Shown here: piece after piece, positions 1-7,461 of the stretch | Position numbering within the stretch: position 1 is the first letter of the stretch | How the letters are laid out: each line of letters begins with the position of its first letter | NCBI GenBank assembly: GCA_900548625.1 | Contig: URLO01000002.1 | Location: forward strand, 1-64,000 | Direction of reading: 5' to 3' | Length of the DNA: 64,000 bases | From: an uncultured Eubacteriales bacterium | Lineage (GTDB): Bacteria > Bacillota > Clostridia > Oscillospirales > Oscillospiraceae | Translations under genes and position numbers: made by a program | The notes under the pieces: generated by a model | Seen by the model: the letters and a program-made list of their open reading frames with translations, nothing else | What the model was told of the DNA's origin: nothing | The model's database searches: none

Positions 1-82
1 AGGTACACGCCCCCGGACAAAACCGATTCACATTTTATTCGCGCCTGCGGGCGCGAACTCTACGAGGTTTTTTGACAGTCTG
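1..82. repeat. Modular intergenic repeat, copy 1 (truncated by window edge)
   Basis: This stretch carries the module GCGGGCGCGAACTCTACGAG followed by a poly-T/TTGACAGTCTG end that recurs near 24.75, 39.69, 44.64 and 48.22 kb. Its first 40 bases (GGACAAAACCGATTCACA) match the 24.8-kb copy only, so the family is modular. It lies at the 3' end of the feo operon. Confidence 0.75.
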
Positions 83-112
83 AAACGCGCCGCCCGGATG
101 GGCGGCGCGTTT
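83..112 (-). terminator. Hairpin at the end of the feo operon
   Basis: A 13-bp perfect stem (AAACGCGCCGCCC / GGGCGGCGCGTTT) with a 4-base loop sits just past the stop of the last feo-operon gene on the minus strand. The T tract is short, so it may terminate weakly or in both directions. Confidence 0.6.
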
Positions 113-116
113 TGGT

Positions 117-290
117 TTATGGCTGCTTGTGGCATTCGCCGTGCATCGCACAGTGCTCGCAGCCGCAGCCGCAGGAGGACTTGCCGCGCTTTTTCCGGCG
201 AATCTCGTGTACAAGAATGGAGGTAACGATCACGATCAAAACAGCGGTAATGGCGATGGTCCCGAGATTCTGCTCGATCCATTGCAGCAT
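117..290 (-). CDS. FeoB-associated Cys-rich membrane protein
   Basis: A 57-residue protein with one N-terminal membrane segment (about residues 9-29), a basic stop-transfer stretch (RRKKRGK) and a Cys/His-rich tail (CGCGCEHC then HGEC). This is the architecture of the small FeoB-associated proteins found next to feoB in Firmicutes. They are thought to help Fe2+ import, but the mechanism is unknown. The ATG at 290 is chosen because AAGGAG ends 8 bases upstream; an in-frame GTG at 299 overlaps that site. It is the last gene of the feo operon. Confidence 0.85.
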   Translation of the reverse strand: MLQWIEQNLGTIAITAVLIVIVTSILVHEIRRKKRGKSSCGCGCEHCAMHGECHKQP

Positions 291-326
291 AACGATCACT
301 CCTTTTTAAAGAAATAAGTAGGGAAA

Positions 327-2831
327 TCAGGACAGCTTGGTGGTCAGCTTCGTGGCCTCCCGATAGGGCTTGACGAGCATGTAGATGATGCATGCCAGCA
401 GCGCGGCTGCGGCGATCACGCCGGGGATGCTGACGCGGCCGGTGAACAGGCCGCCGAACTGGTTGATCATCAGGGCGATGGCATAGGCAAAGCCGCACTG
501 ATAGCCGACGGCGAACCACGTCCACTTGGCGTTGTTCATCTCGCGCTTGATCGCACCGATGGCGGCGAAGCACGGCGCGCAGAGAAGGTTAAAGACGAGG
601 AAGGAATAGCCGGTGATGCCGGTAAAGGCTGCCGCAAGGCTCTGGTACACGGTGCCGTCGCCGCCGCCGTAGAGAATGCCGAGCGTGCCGACGATGTTCT
701 CCTTGGCAACGAGGCCGGTGATGGAGGCGACTGCCGCCTGCCATGTGCCCCAGCCGAGCGGACGGAAGATCCATGCGATCACGCCGCCGATGGCCGCGAG
801 GAGAGAGTGGTCGATCTCGCTCTCATCCAGCATCCGGAACGCGCCGTCTACGACGCCGAAGTAGGTGGTGAACCAGACAACGATGGTGGACAGCAGAATG
901 ATGGTGCCGGCCTTTCTGATGAACGACCAGCCGCGCTCCCACATGCTGCGCAGGACGTTTCCGAGCGTCGGCCAGTGGTAGGCGGGCAGCTCCATGACGA
1001 ACGGCGCGGGCTCGCCGGAGAACATGCGCGTCTTTTTGAGCATGACGCCGGAGACGATGATGGCCGCCATGCCGATGAAATACGCGGAGGTGGAGACCCA
1101 CGGGCTGCCGCCAAAGAGCGCGCCCGCGATCATGCCGATGAAGGGGACCTTTGCGCCGCAGGGGATGAAGGTGGTGGTCATGATGGTCATGCGGCGGTCG
1201 CGCTCGTTTTCAATGGTGCGCGAGGCCATGATGCCCGGGACGCCGCAGCCGACGCCGATGAGCATCGGAATGAAGGATTTTCCGGAGAGGCCGAACTTGC
1301 GGAACACGCGGTCAAGCACGAACGCGATGCGCGCCATATAGCCGCACGCCTCCAGAAAAGCGAGCATCAAAAACAGGACGAGCATCTGCGGCACGAAGCC
1401 GAGCACCGCGCCGACACCGGCAACAATGCCGTCGAGGATCAGGCCGTGCAGCCAGCCGTCCTCCGGGACGCTGCATACATCCAGGAGCCGTTCGACCAGC
1501 ACGGGAATGCCGGGTACCCAGACGCCGTAACCGGCGGGGTCGGGCTCGTCGAAGCCGTTTTCTTCAAAGTAGCGCACGGCGTCCACATAGGTCATCTGCA
1601 CGACATTGTCCAGCTTGTCGGCGCCTTCGGGCAGCGCGTCATAGTAGGCGGTCTTGTCATAAACAGCGAGCGTCTCCTCGTCCTCTGCCTCGAGCGCCGC
1701 GGTGGCTGCGGTGGGCTGGAAGGACTTGAGTGCTTCGAGCGCCGCGGCGGCATCGAAGTTTTCATCCTCCGTGTCGAGGCCGAGGAAGGCCTCTGCGGCC
1801 TCGCTCGCGGCGGTGTATTCGTCGGAGGCGTCCGCGTAGGCGGCGGAGCCGATGCCGAGCAGGTGCCAGCCGTCGCCGAACACGCCGTCGTTTGCCCAGT
1901 CGGTCGCCGGTGCGCCGACCGCGACCATCGCGATGTAGTAGACAAGGAACATGACCGCCGCAAAGATGGGAAGCCCCAGCCAGCGGTTGGTGACGATCCG
2001 GTCGATCTTGTCGGAGGGGGAGAGCTTCGAGTGGTTCTTTTTCCGGTAGCAGCTCTTTATGACCTGCGCGATGTAGAGATAGCGCTCGTTGGTGATGATG
2101 GATTCGGCGTCGTCGTCCAGCTCCGCCTCGGCGGCCTTGATGTCCTGCTCGATGTGGGACATGGTCTGCGCGGGGATCTGAAGCTGCGCGAGCACCTTGT
2201 CATCGCGCTCAAAGATCTTGATGGCATACCAGCGCTGCTGCGCGGCGGGCAGATCGTGGACGGCCGCCTCCTCAATATGGGCGATGGCGTGCTCCACGGG
2301 GCCGGAGAAGGTGTGCTGCGGCTCGGTGTGGCTGCCCTTTGCGGCCTTGACGGCGGCCTCGGCGGCCTCCAGAATGCTGGTCCCCTTCAGTGCCGAGATC
2401 TCCACGACCTTGCAGCCGAGCTGCCGCGAGAGCTCCGCGGTCTGGAGATGGTCGCCGTTTTTCCGGACGATGTCCATCATGTTGACGGCCACGACGACCG
2501 GAATGCCAAGCTCGGTGAGCTGTGTGGTGAGGTAGAGATTTCGCTCCAGATTCGTGCCGTCGACGATGTTGAGGATGGCGTCCGGGCGCTCGCCGATCAG
2601 ATAATTTCGCGCCACGACCTCCTCGAGCGTGTACGGCGACAGAGAATAGATGCCGGGCAGGTCCATGATGATGACATCATCATGCTTTTTGAGCCGGCCC
2701 TCCTTTTTTTCGACCGTGACGCCCGGCCAGTTGCCGACGAACTGGTTCGAGCCGGTCAGGGCGTTAAAGAGCGTCGTCTTGCCGCTGTTCGGGTTGCCCG
2801 CAAGGGCGATCTTGATTTGCTTTTCCATCAT
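327..2831 (-). CDS. feoB: Ferrous iron transport protein B
   Basis: This is the Fe2+ permease of the inner membrane, with an N-terminal G-protein domain. G1 AGNPNSGKT is at residues 11-19, G3 DLPG at 57-60 and G4 NMMD at 117-120, followed by the helical GDI-like region. The membrane part starts near residue 286, with two Gate-type blocks (about 466-600 and 640-760). At 834 residues it is longer than the usual 650-770. The excess is an acidic, Ala-rich stretch at about 325-440 between the first and second membrane helices, predicted to be outside the cell. It lies downstream of two feoA genes and upstream of the Cys-rich companion, so the operon is feoA-feoA-feoB-companion, probably iron-repressed by the divergent DtxR-like regulator. 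Confidence 0.97.
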   Translation of the reverse strand: MMEKQIKIALAGNPNSGKTTLFNALTGSNQFVGNWPGVTVEKKEGRLKKHDDVIIMDLPGIYSLSPYTLEEVVARNYLIGERPDAILNIVDGTNLERNLYLTTQLTELGIPVVVAVNMMDIVRKNGDHLQTAELSRQLGCKVVEISALKGTSILEAAEAAVKAAKGSHTEPQHTFSGPVEHAIAHIEEAAVHDLPAAQQRWYAIKIFERDDKVLAQLQIPAQTMSHIEQDIKAAEAELDDDAESIITNERYLYIAQVIKSCYRKKNHSKLSPSDKIDRIVTNRWLGLPIFAAVMFLVYYIAMVAVGAPATDWANDGVFGDGWHLLGIGSAAYADASDEYTAASEAAEAFLGLDTEDENFDAAAALEALKSFQPTAATAALEAEDEETLAVYDKTAYYDALPEGADKLDNVVQMTYVDAVRYFEENGFDEPDPAGYGVWVPGIPVLVERLLDVCSVPEDGWLHGLILDGIVAGVGAVLGFVPQMLVLFLMLAFLEACGYMARIAFVLDRVFRKFGLSGKSFIPMLIGVGCGVPGIMASRTIENERDRRMTIMTTTFIPCGAKVPFIGMIAGALFGGSPWVSTSAYFIGMAAIIVSGVMLKKTRMFSGEPAPFVMELPAYHWPTLGNVLRSMWERGWSFIRKAGTIILLSTIVVWFTTYFGVVDGAFRMLDESEIDHSLLAAIGGVIAWIFRPLGWGTWQAAVASITGLVAKENIVGTLGILYGGGDGTVYQSLAAAFTGITGYSFLVFNLLCAPCFAAIGAIKREMNNAKWTWFAVGYQCGFAYAIALMINQFGGLFTGRVSIPGVIAAAALLACIIYMLVKPYREATKLTTKLS

Positions 2832-2904
2832 TCTGCTCCTTCCTGTTCAGGAACTCTTACTGAAATTAGAGATGCTTAACTCAAAAGGGAAAGAAGGACC
2901 GCCC

Positions 2905-3129
2905 TCATTCGGCGATCTCGATCATTTCCGTGTCCGCCTTGCGCAGGCTCAGCTCATATCCGCGTACCATGACCTCCATCGGGTCGCCCAGCGGCGCGAC
3001 CTTGCGCACAAAGACGGCGGTGCCGCGGGTGATGCCCATGTCCATGATGCGGCGCTTGACCGGCCCCTCGCCGTGGAGCTTCACGACGGTGACGGTCTGG
3101 CCGATTTTGGCCTGTTTCAGTGTTTTCAT
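2905..3129 (-). CDS. feoA: FeoA family protein (copy 2)
   Basis: A 74-residue SH3-like FeoA domain carrying the family pattern GEGPVKRRIMDMGITRGT. FeoA is a small cytosolic partner of FeoB needed for ferrous iron uptake. A strong GGAGAG site precedes the ATG. It is the second of two adjacent feoA genes and is followed by feoB after about 70 bases. Confidence 0.93.
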   Translation of the reverse strand: MKTLKQAKIGQTVTVVKLHGEGPVKRRIMDMGITRGTAVFVRKVAPLGDPMEVMVRGYELSLRKADTEMIEIAE

Positions 3130-3145
3130 TGCCCTCTCTCCTTTT

Positions 3146-3358
3146 TCATATCAGGATCCTGCGCGCCATTTCTTCGCTGATGGCGACGCGGGACTCTTTG
3201 ACCTTGACGATGAGGTTGCCGCCGAGTGCAGCGACCACGCGCACCGTGGTTCCGGCTGTAAAGCCCAGATCCTCCAGGTGCTTCCGCAGCGCGGGCGACC
3301 CGCCGACTCTGCGGATCATGCTTTCTTCACCGATGTTTGCCAGTGCAAGCGGCATCAT
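3146..3358 (-). CDS. feoA: FeoA family protein (copy 1)
   Basis: A 70-residue FeoA/SH3-like protein with the pattern RKHLEDLGFTAGTTVRVV. It is the first gene of the feo operon and is preceded by GGGAGG. It is clearly diverged from the neighbouring feoA copy, so the two are not a recent duplication and may have separate roles at FeoB. The start has two consecutive ATG codons (3358 and 3355). Confidence 0.92.
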   Translation of the reverse strand: MMPLALANIGEESMIRRVGGSPALRKHLEDLGFTAGTTVRVVAALGGNLIVKVKESRVAISEEMARRILI

Positions 3359-3377
3359 GACGCATCCTCCCTGTGCC

Positions 3378-3395
3378 GGTTAGACAAGACTAACC
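3378..3395. promoter_or_regulatory. DtxR-type palindrome, site 1
   Basis: GGTTAG-N6-CTAACC is a perfect 6-6-6 palindrome resembling the core of IdeR/DtxR boxes. It lies just upstream of the first feoA start. The assignment to the adjacent regulator is inferred from position and symmetry. Confidence 0.65.
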
Positions 3396-3438
3396 GATGC
3401 TGAAAATAAAACGGTTCCGGAGCGTTCACCGCAAAATG

Positions 3439-3456
3439 GGTTAAGCTCCTTTAACC
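3439..3456. promoter_or_regulatory. DtxR-type palindrome, site 2
   Basis: GGTTAA-N6-TTAACC is a perfect palindrome with the same 6-6-6 geometry as site 1, in the middle of the feoA/regulator divergent region. Confidence 0.6.
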
Positions 3457-3462
3457 GGATGT

Positions 3463-3480
3463 AGTTTAACACATCTAACC
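3463..3480. promoter_or_regulatory. DtxR-type half-conserved palindrome, site 3
   Basis: AGTTTA-N6-CTAACC keeps the right arm exactly but only three of six positions of the left arm. It is listed because its spacing and neighbours match the other three sites. Confidence 0.4.
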
Positions 3481-3528
3481 GCTGCTGTCAAGCCCTCTCG
3501 CCGAAGTTCTTTTGCGCCTTGCTTTTTT

Positions 3529-3546
3529 GGTTAGAGTGTGCTAATC
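3529..3546. promoter_or_regulatory. DtxR-type palindrome, site 4, within the regulator promoter
   Basis: GGTTAG-N6-CTAATC has one mismatch. It sits between a possible -35 (TTGCTT, 3519-3524) and -10 (TAATCT, 3542-3547, 17-bp spacer) of the downstream regulator gene, a position expected for autorepression. Confidence 0.55.
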
Positions 3547-3568
3547 TAAAGGTAATTTCAAGACGAGG

Positions 3569-3961
3569 ATGGTGCAAAATGCCATGAAGATCCTGAGAGC
3601 TTCTGAGGACTACCTGGAAGCCATGCTGATGATGAAGGAAAAGCATGGCTACATCCGTTCTATTGACGTGGCGGAGCAGCTCGGCGTGACCAAGCCCAGC
3701 GTCACCTACACCACCAAGCGCCTGCGCGAAAGCGGCTATATCACGATGGACAAGGACGGGCTCATCACCCTGACCGACAGCGGCCTTGCCATTGCCGAGA
3801 GTATGCTTGAGCGCCACCGGCTGCTCTCCGGTTTTCTGATGGCGCTCGGCGTGGAGGAAACGGTCGCCCTTCGGGATGCGTGCCGCATCGAGCACGACAT
3901 CAGCCAGCAGACCTTTGAGGCCATTTGCCGCCACGTGCAGAGTGAAAAGAAGCAACCCTGA
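3569..3961 (+). CDS. Iron-dependent DtxR/MntR-family repressor
   Basis: A 130-residue two-domain metalloregulator with no C-terminal SH3-like domain, so similar in size to MntR. It has a winged helix (about 25-70) and a dimerisation/metal domain. Candidate ligands are D14 and E17 (SEDYLE), H83 (ERHRLL) and C105, E108, H109 (ACRIEH). The Cys at 105 matches DtxR (C102-E105-H106) rather than the Glu of MntR, which supports an Fe2+ response. It is divergent from the feo operon, with four matching palindromes between. The start is uncertain: ATG 3569 abuts GAGG, while ATG 3584 is the other choice with a 15-base gap. Confidence 0.9.
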   Translation: MVQNAMKILRASEDYLEAMLMMKEKHGYIRSIDVAEQLGVTKPSVTYTTKRLRESGYITMDKDGLITLTDSGLAIAESMLERHRLLSGFLMALGVEETVALRDACRIEHDISQQTFEAICRHVQSEKKQP

Positions 3962-3998
3962 TAGGAGCATTATAAACAAACAAGGAGGAACTAGGAGC

Positions 3999-5153
3999 AT
4001 GGAAAAGATCCTGATTCGCAACGCGCACATCAAGACGATGGCAGGGCCGGAGCTGGAGAACGGCTGCCTTCTGATCGAGGACGGCAAGATCGCCGCCGTC
4101 GCACCGGTCATCGACGCACCTGCGGACGCCCGCGTCATCGACGCGGAGGGCCGTCTGGTCACGCCGGGCTGCGTGGAGGCACACTGCCACATCGGCCTTG
4201 ACAACCAGGCGATGCGCTGGGAAGGCATGGACTACAACGAGATCGTCGAGCCGCTGACGCCGCAGCTTCGCGCGATCGACTCCATCAACCCGATGGACGA
4301 GGCGTTCGGCAACGCCCTGCGCGGCGGCGTAACGACGGTCTGCACCGGCCCGGGAAGCGCCAACGTGGTCGGCGGTACGTTTGCCATCATCAAGCTGGTC
4401 GGCAAGCGCGTGGACAAGATGGTCGTCCGCTCCTCTGCGGCAATGAAGTGCGCCTTCGGCGAAAACCCGAAGGGCTGCTACGGCCAGAACAAAAAGAGCC
4501 CCATGACCCGTATGGCTGTGGCGGCGATGCTGCGTGAGCTGCTGATGCGCACGATCCGCTACCGCGATGACATCGCGGCGGGCAAGAATCCGGCGTTTGA
4601 CATGAAGCTGGAGGCCATGCTGCCGGTCGTCAACCGCGAGATCCCCATCAAGTGCCATGCGCACCGCGCAGACGATATTTTCACCGCCATCCGCATCGCG
4701 CGGGAGTTTAACCTGCGGCTGACGCTCGACCACTGCACCGACGGCGCGCTGATCGCCGACGAACTGGGCGAGGAGGGCTATCCGGTCTTTGTCGGCCCGA
4801 CGTTCGGCAGCAAGTCGAAGATCGAGCTTCGCAACAAGAGCTTTGAGACGCCGAACGCGCTCTACCGCGCGGGTCTGACGGTCAGCATCATCACCGACGC
4901 GCCCGTCATTCCGCTGGAGAATCTGCCGATGGCGGCAGGTCTTGCGGCGGTGAACGGCCTGCCCATGGAAGAAGCATGGCATGCGATCACCATCAATCCG
5001 GCGCGCAGCCTCGGCGTGGACGACCGTGTCGGCTCGCTCGAGCCGGGCAAGGACGCGGACGTTGTCCTGTGGAATGCCGATCCGCTGACCACCATCGGCG
5101 GCGCGGCGTACATGACGATCGTAGACGGCAAGATCGTCTATCAGGCACAGTAA
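3999..5153 (+). CDS. Amidohydrolase (imidazolonepropionase-related family)
   Basis: A 384-residue metal-dependent hydrolase of the COG1228-like amidohydrolase class. It shows the first metal motif HCHIGL after a short beta-sandwich start, later metal-site His residues in KCHAHRADD and LDHCTD, an Asp in IITDAP, and the closing ARSLGVDDRVGSLEPGKDAD pattern. ATG 3999 has AAGGAGG 10 bases upstream. The true substrate is unknown. Histidine-pathway imidazolonepropionase is one option, given hutH in the same window, but the sequence is closer to the generic group and the gene is 42 kb from hutH. Confidence 0.85.
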   Translation: MEKILIRNAHIKTMAGPELENGCLLIEDGKIAAVAPVIDAPADARVIDAEGRLVTPGCVEAHCHIGLDNQAMRWEGMDYNEIVEPLTPQLRAIDSINPMDEAFGNALRGGVTTVCTGPGSANVVGGTFAIIKLVGKRVDKMVVRSSAAMKCAFGENPKGCYGQNKKSPMTRMAVAAMLRELLMRTIRYRDDIAAGKNPAFDMKLEAMLPVVNREIPIKCHAHRADDIFTAIRIAREFNLRLTLDHCTDGALIADELGEEGYPVFVGPTFGSKSKIELRNKSFETPNALYRAGLTVSIITDAPVIPLENLPMAAGLAAVNGLPMEEAWHAITINPARSLGVDDRVGSLEPGKDADVVLWNADPLTTIGGAAYMTIVDGKIVYQAQ

Positions 5154-5176
5154 ACAAACAGTCAATCAGATAAAAT

Positions 5177-5210
5177 GCCTCCCGGAGCGAATGCTCCGGG
5201 AGGCGTTTTT
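5177..5210. terminator. Bidirectional terminator between convergent genes
   Basis: A 12-bp perfect stem GCCTCCCGGAGC / GCTCCGGGAGGC, loop GAAT, followed by T5 on the plus strand and a short T run on the minus strand. It separates the amidohydrolase from the convergent P-loop gene. Confidence 0.9.
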
Positions 5211-5232
5211 CGCATGTGCCGAAGGCGCGGTC

Positions 5233-6153
5233 TTACAGGCGGTTGAGCTGCTTGAGGTGCTCCTCGGAATCCTCGCCGACGCAGCCGACCATCAGCCAGC
5301 GCTGCGCATACGGGTCGTGCACGAGGTGGTGCAGCAGCCGGAAGCCCTGAATTTTGCCGGTGCTGCGCACATGCGTGCGCGGGCCGGTGCAGTCGTGCAT
5401 TTTTCCGCCGATGAGGATGTGGCTCTCGTCCACATAGTCGATCGGGATGTCCTGCGCGATCATTTCCTGAACCTTCTGCTCGATCTCCTCGAGGTTGAGA
5501 TCGGGCTCCTTCTCCGGGAAGGACAGCAAAAAGCCGTGGTGGACATCGCCGTGATTGCAGCTGTCCAGCTCCTCCTGCGTGAGGAAGCATTCGCAGAGAT
5601 CCTCCGCCGTGTGCGCCATCAGGCGGTAGGGGAGGGATTCATATGCACGCTGATAGACCTCCTGCGGCTCGGGGCCAAAGAGGGTGGGGCGGGTGATGAT
5701 GATCTCCTCGCCCACGCCGATCAGAAGGTTCGCGTTTGCGCCGAGCAGCGGGTAGATGAGGTCAAAATGCTCGATCACGACGCGCTTTCCGCGGCTGACG
5801 GCGAGGCGCACCGCATCAGCCAGCTCCGAGAGCTGGTGGAAGCCCATCTCAAAGCGCACGTCCATGTGATAGGTGTGGGGTGTGAAGAAGCCGCGCTCCA
5901 TGTCCTGATCGAGCAGCGGCAGCGGCCGGGTGTTGACGCCGTCGTCGTCGTTTGTCAGCTCCAGACCGGGGAACATGCCCTTGATGAGGACGCTCTTGCC
6001 GGAGCCGGATTCGCCGATCACGCCGATGAGCTTGTCGAAGGGGGAGAGGTAGAGCTGGGCGATCTGGATGCCGAGGTTGTAGATACGCATTCTGCCGCGC
6101 GGGGCAAAGTAGGTGCTGTAGATGTGGTTTTTCTGAATAGCGCTGACAGCCAT
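5233..6153 (-). CDS. P-loop protein with a tRNA-synthetase SAD-like C-terminus
   Basis: A 306-residue protein with Walker A GESGSGKS at residues 47-54, a kinase-like middle region, and a C-terminal part containing GGKMHDCTGPRTHVRSTG. That part resembles the second additional domain of threonyl/alanyl-tRNA synthetases. I recall similar proteins being annotated as alanine-tRNA synthetase second additional domain proteins in Clostridia. Function is unknown; nucleotide binding is the only safe inference. ATG 6153 is chosen because AAGGGAGG lies 8 bases upstream; an upstream in-frame ATG has no site. It is divergent from citD across a region with a perfect 14-bp inverted repeat. Confidence 0.75.
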   Translation of the reverse strand: MAVSAIQKNHIYSTYFAPRGRMRIYNLGIQIAQLYLSPFDKLIGVIGESGSGKSVLIKGMFPGLELTNDDDGVNTRPLPLLDQDMERGFFTPHTYHMDVRFEMGFHQLSELADAVRLAVSRGKRVVIEHFDLIYPLLGANANLLIGVGEEIIITRPTLFGPEPQEVYQRAYESLPYRLMAHTAEDLCECFLTQEELDSCNHGDVHHGFLLSFPEKEPDLNLEEIEQKVQEMIAQDIPIDYVDESHILIGGKMHDCTGPRTHVRSTGKIQGFRLLHHLVHDPYAQRWLMVGCVGEDSEEHLKQLNRL

Positions 6154-6229
6154 GACAAAGCCTCCCTTGATTTTTTGTGACTTTTGGATAAATCCAGTAT
6201 ACAACATTCTTTCGTCCTTGCAAAGAGTT

Positions 6230-6272
6230 AAATTGTATTATATAATTACACCGAATTGATATAATACAATTT
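6230..6272. promoter_or_regulatory. Perfect 14-bp inverted repeat in the divergent citD promoter
   Basis: AAATTGTATTATAT (6230-6243) and its exact reverse complement (6259-6272) flank a 15-bp spacer. The right arm contains an extended -10 for citD (TGATATAAT, 6257-6265) and the left arm contains TATAAT on the minus strand. A regulator bound here could control both directions; the GntR protein of this cluster is one candidate. Confidence 0.65.
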
Positions 6273-6310
6273 GCGGAGCGGCTTTCCGCTCCCACGAAGG
6301 AGGAAACGCA

Positions 6311-6583
6311 ATGGCAAAGATTATCCGCACCGCTGCGGCGGGAACGGAGGAATCGGGAGACCTGCGCGTCACGGTCGCTCCGGCTGAGACGCTGCGGCTC
6401 ACCCTGCATTCCACATTGCACGCGCAATTCGGCGCGGCGATCGAGCAGACGGTCCGTCAGGTTCTGGCGGAGCAGGAGATCACGGGCGCAGACGTGCTCG
6501 TGGAGGACAAGGGCGCGCTGGACTGGATCCTGCGTGCAAGACTGGAAACCGCGCTCCTGCGCGCAAGGGAGGACGCACAATGA
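6311..6583 (+). CDS. citD: Citrate/citramalate lyase acyl carrier subunit (gamma)
   Basis: A 90-residue CitD-type acyl carrier protein. The attachment Ser for the phosphoribosyl-dephospho-CoA group is S15 in AGTEESGD, aligning with Ser14 of Klebsiella CitD. The ATG has AAGGAGG 7 bases upstream and overlaps the next gene by ATGA. In context (mesaconase-type hydratase, glutamate mutase, methylaspartase) the enzyme most likely cleaves citramalate to acetate and pyruvate. The citC, citX and citG genes needed to attach and acetylate the prosthetic group are not in this window. Confidence 0.93.
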   Translation: MAKIIRTAAAGTEESGDLRVTVAPAETLRLTLHSTLHAQFGAAIEQTVRQVLAEQEITGADVLVEDKGALDWILRARLETALLRAREDAQ

Positions 6584-7461
6584 GAAGATCGATGCTGTTT
6601 GTTCCCGGCAACAACCCGAAAATGATGACGAGCTGCGGCTTCTTCGGCGCGGACGCCGTCATCTTCGACCTGGAGGACGCCGTTTCTCCGCAGGAAAAGG
6701 ACGCCGCGCGGCGGCTGGTGCATTATGCGCTGACGAATCTCGTGCTCGGCGCGACGGAGTCCATCGTCCGCGTCAATTCGACCGATACGGCGATGTTCCG
6801 CCCGGATCTGGAGCAGATCGTGCCGCAGAAGCCGAGCATGATCATGCTGCCCAAGACTTCCTGCGCGGAGGATGTTCTGACGCTGGCGCGGGAGCTTGAC
6901 CGGCTCGAGTGCGAGCACGGCATGGAGCCGGGCTCCATCGGCGTGATCGCACTGATCGAAACGGCGCTGGGCGTGGAAAACGCATACGCCATCGCCACGG
7001 CAAGCCCGCGCGTGCGGGCGCTGTTCCTCGGCGGCGAGGATCTGAGCGCGGATCTGCGCTGCAAGCGCACGAAGGAAAGCCGCGAGATCTTCTACGCACG
7101 CACGCGGCTGGTCATGGCGGCGCGTGCCGCCGGTGTCGATGTCTATGACACGCCGTTTACCGACGTGGACGACGACGAGGGCCTGCGCGCCGACGCGGAG
7201 TTTGCAAAGAGCCTCGGCTTTACGGGCAAGGCATCCATCTCGCCGCGGCATCTTGAGGGCATCAACGCCTGCTTCAGCCCCACGCAGGCCGAGGCGGATT
7301 ACGCACGCGAGGTCCTTGAGGCCATCGAGGAAGGCGTGCGGCAGGGCAAGGGCGCGGTCGCGCTGCGCGGCAAAATGATCGATGCGCCGGTCGTCGCAAG
7401 AGCGCGGCAGACGCTGGAGGCCGCAGAGGAGATCATTCGCAGAGGAGGTACGCTGGCATGA
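6580..7461 (+). CDS. citE: Citrate/citramalate lyase beta subunit
   Basis: A 293-residue CitE-family protein, an HpcH/HpaI-type TIM barrel that cleaves the acyl-ACP thioester of citrate or citramalate. It opens with SMLFVPGNNPKM, has the metal-binding DLEDAV region (about residue 28), the Arg region RVNSTD and ALIETALGV. It shares ATGA overlaps with citD upstream and citF downstream, with GGGAGG before the start, so the three subunits are co-translated. Citramalyl-ACP is the likely substrate here, inferred from neighbours. Confidence 0.93.
   Translation: MRRSMLFVPGNNPKMMTSCGFFGADAVIFDLEDAVSPQEKDAARRLVHYALTNLVLGATESIVRVNSTDTAMFRPDLEQIVPQKPSMIMLPKTSCAEDVLTLARELDRLECEHGMEPGSIGVIALIETALGVENAYAIATASPRVRALFLGGEDLSADLRCKRTKESREIFYARTRLVMAARAAGVDVYDTPFTDVDDDEGLRADAEFAKSLGFTGKASISPRHLEGINACFSPTQAEADYAREVLEAIEEGVRQGKGAVALRGKMIDAPVVARARQTLEAAEEIIRRGGTLA

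Noticed and set aside
807..2879. 690-codon open frame on the plus strand opposite feoB
   Set aside because: It is antisense to an unmistakable feoB, has shadow-type composition (Arg/His/Asp/Gly-rich) and no ribosome site. Such frames are common opposite GC-rich genes here.
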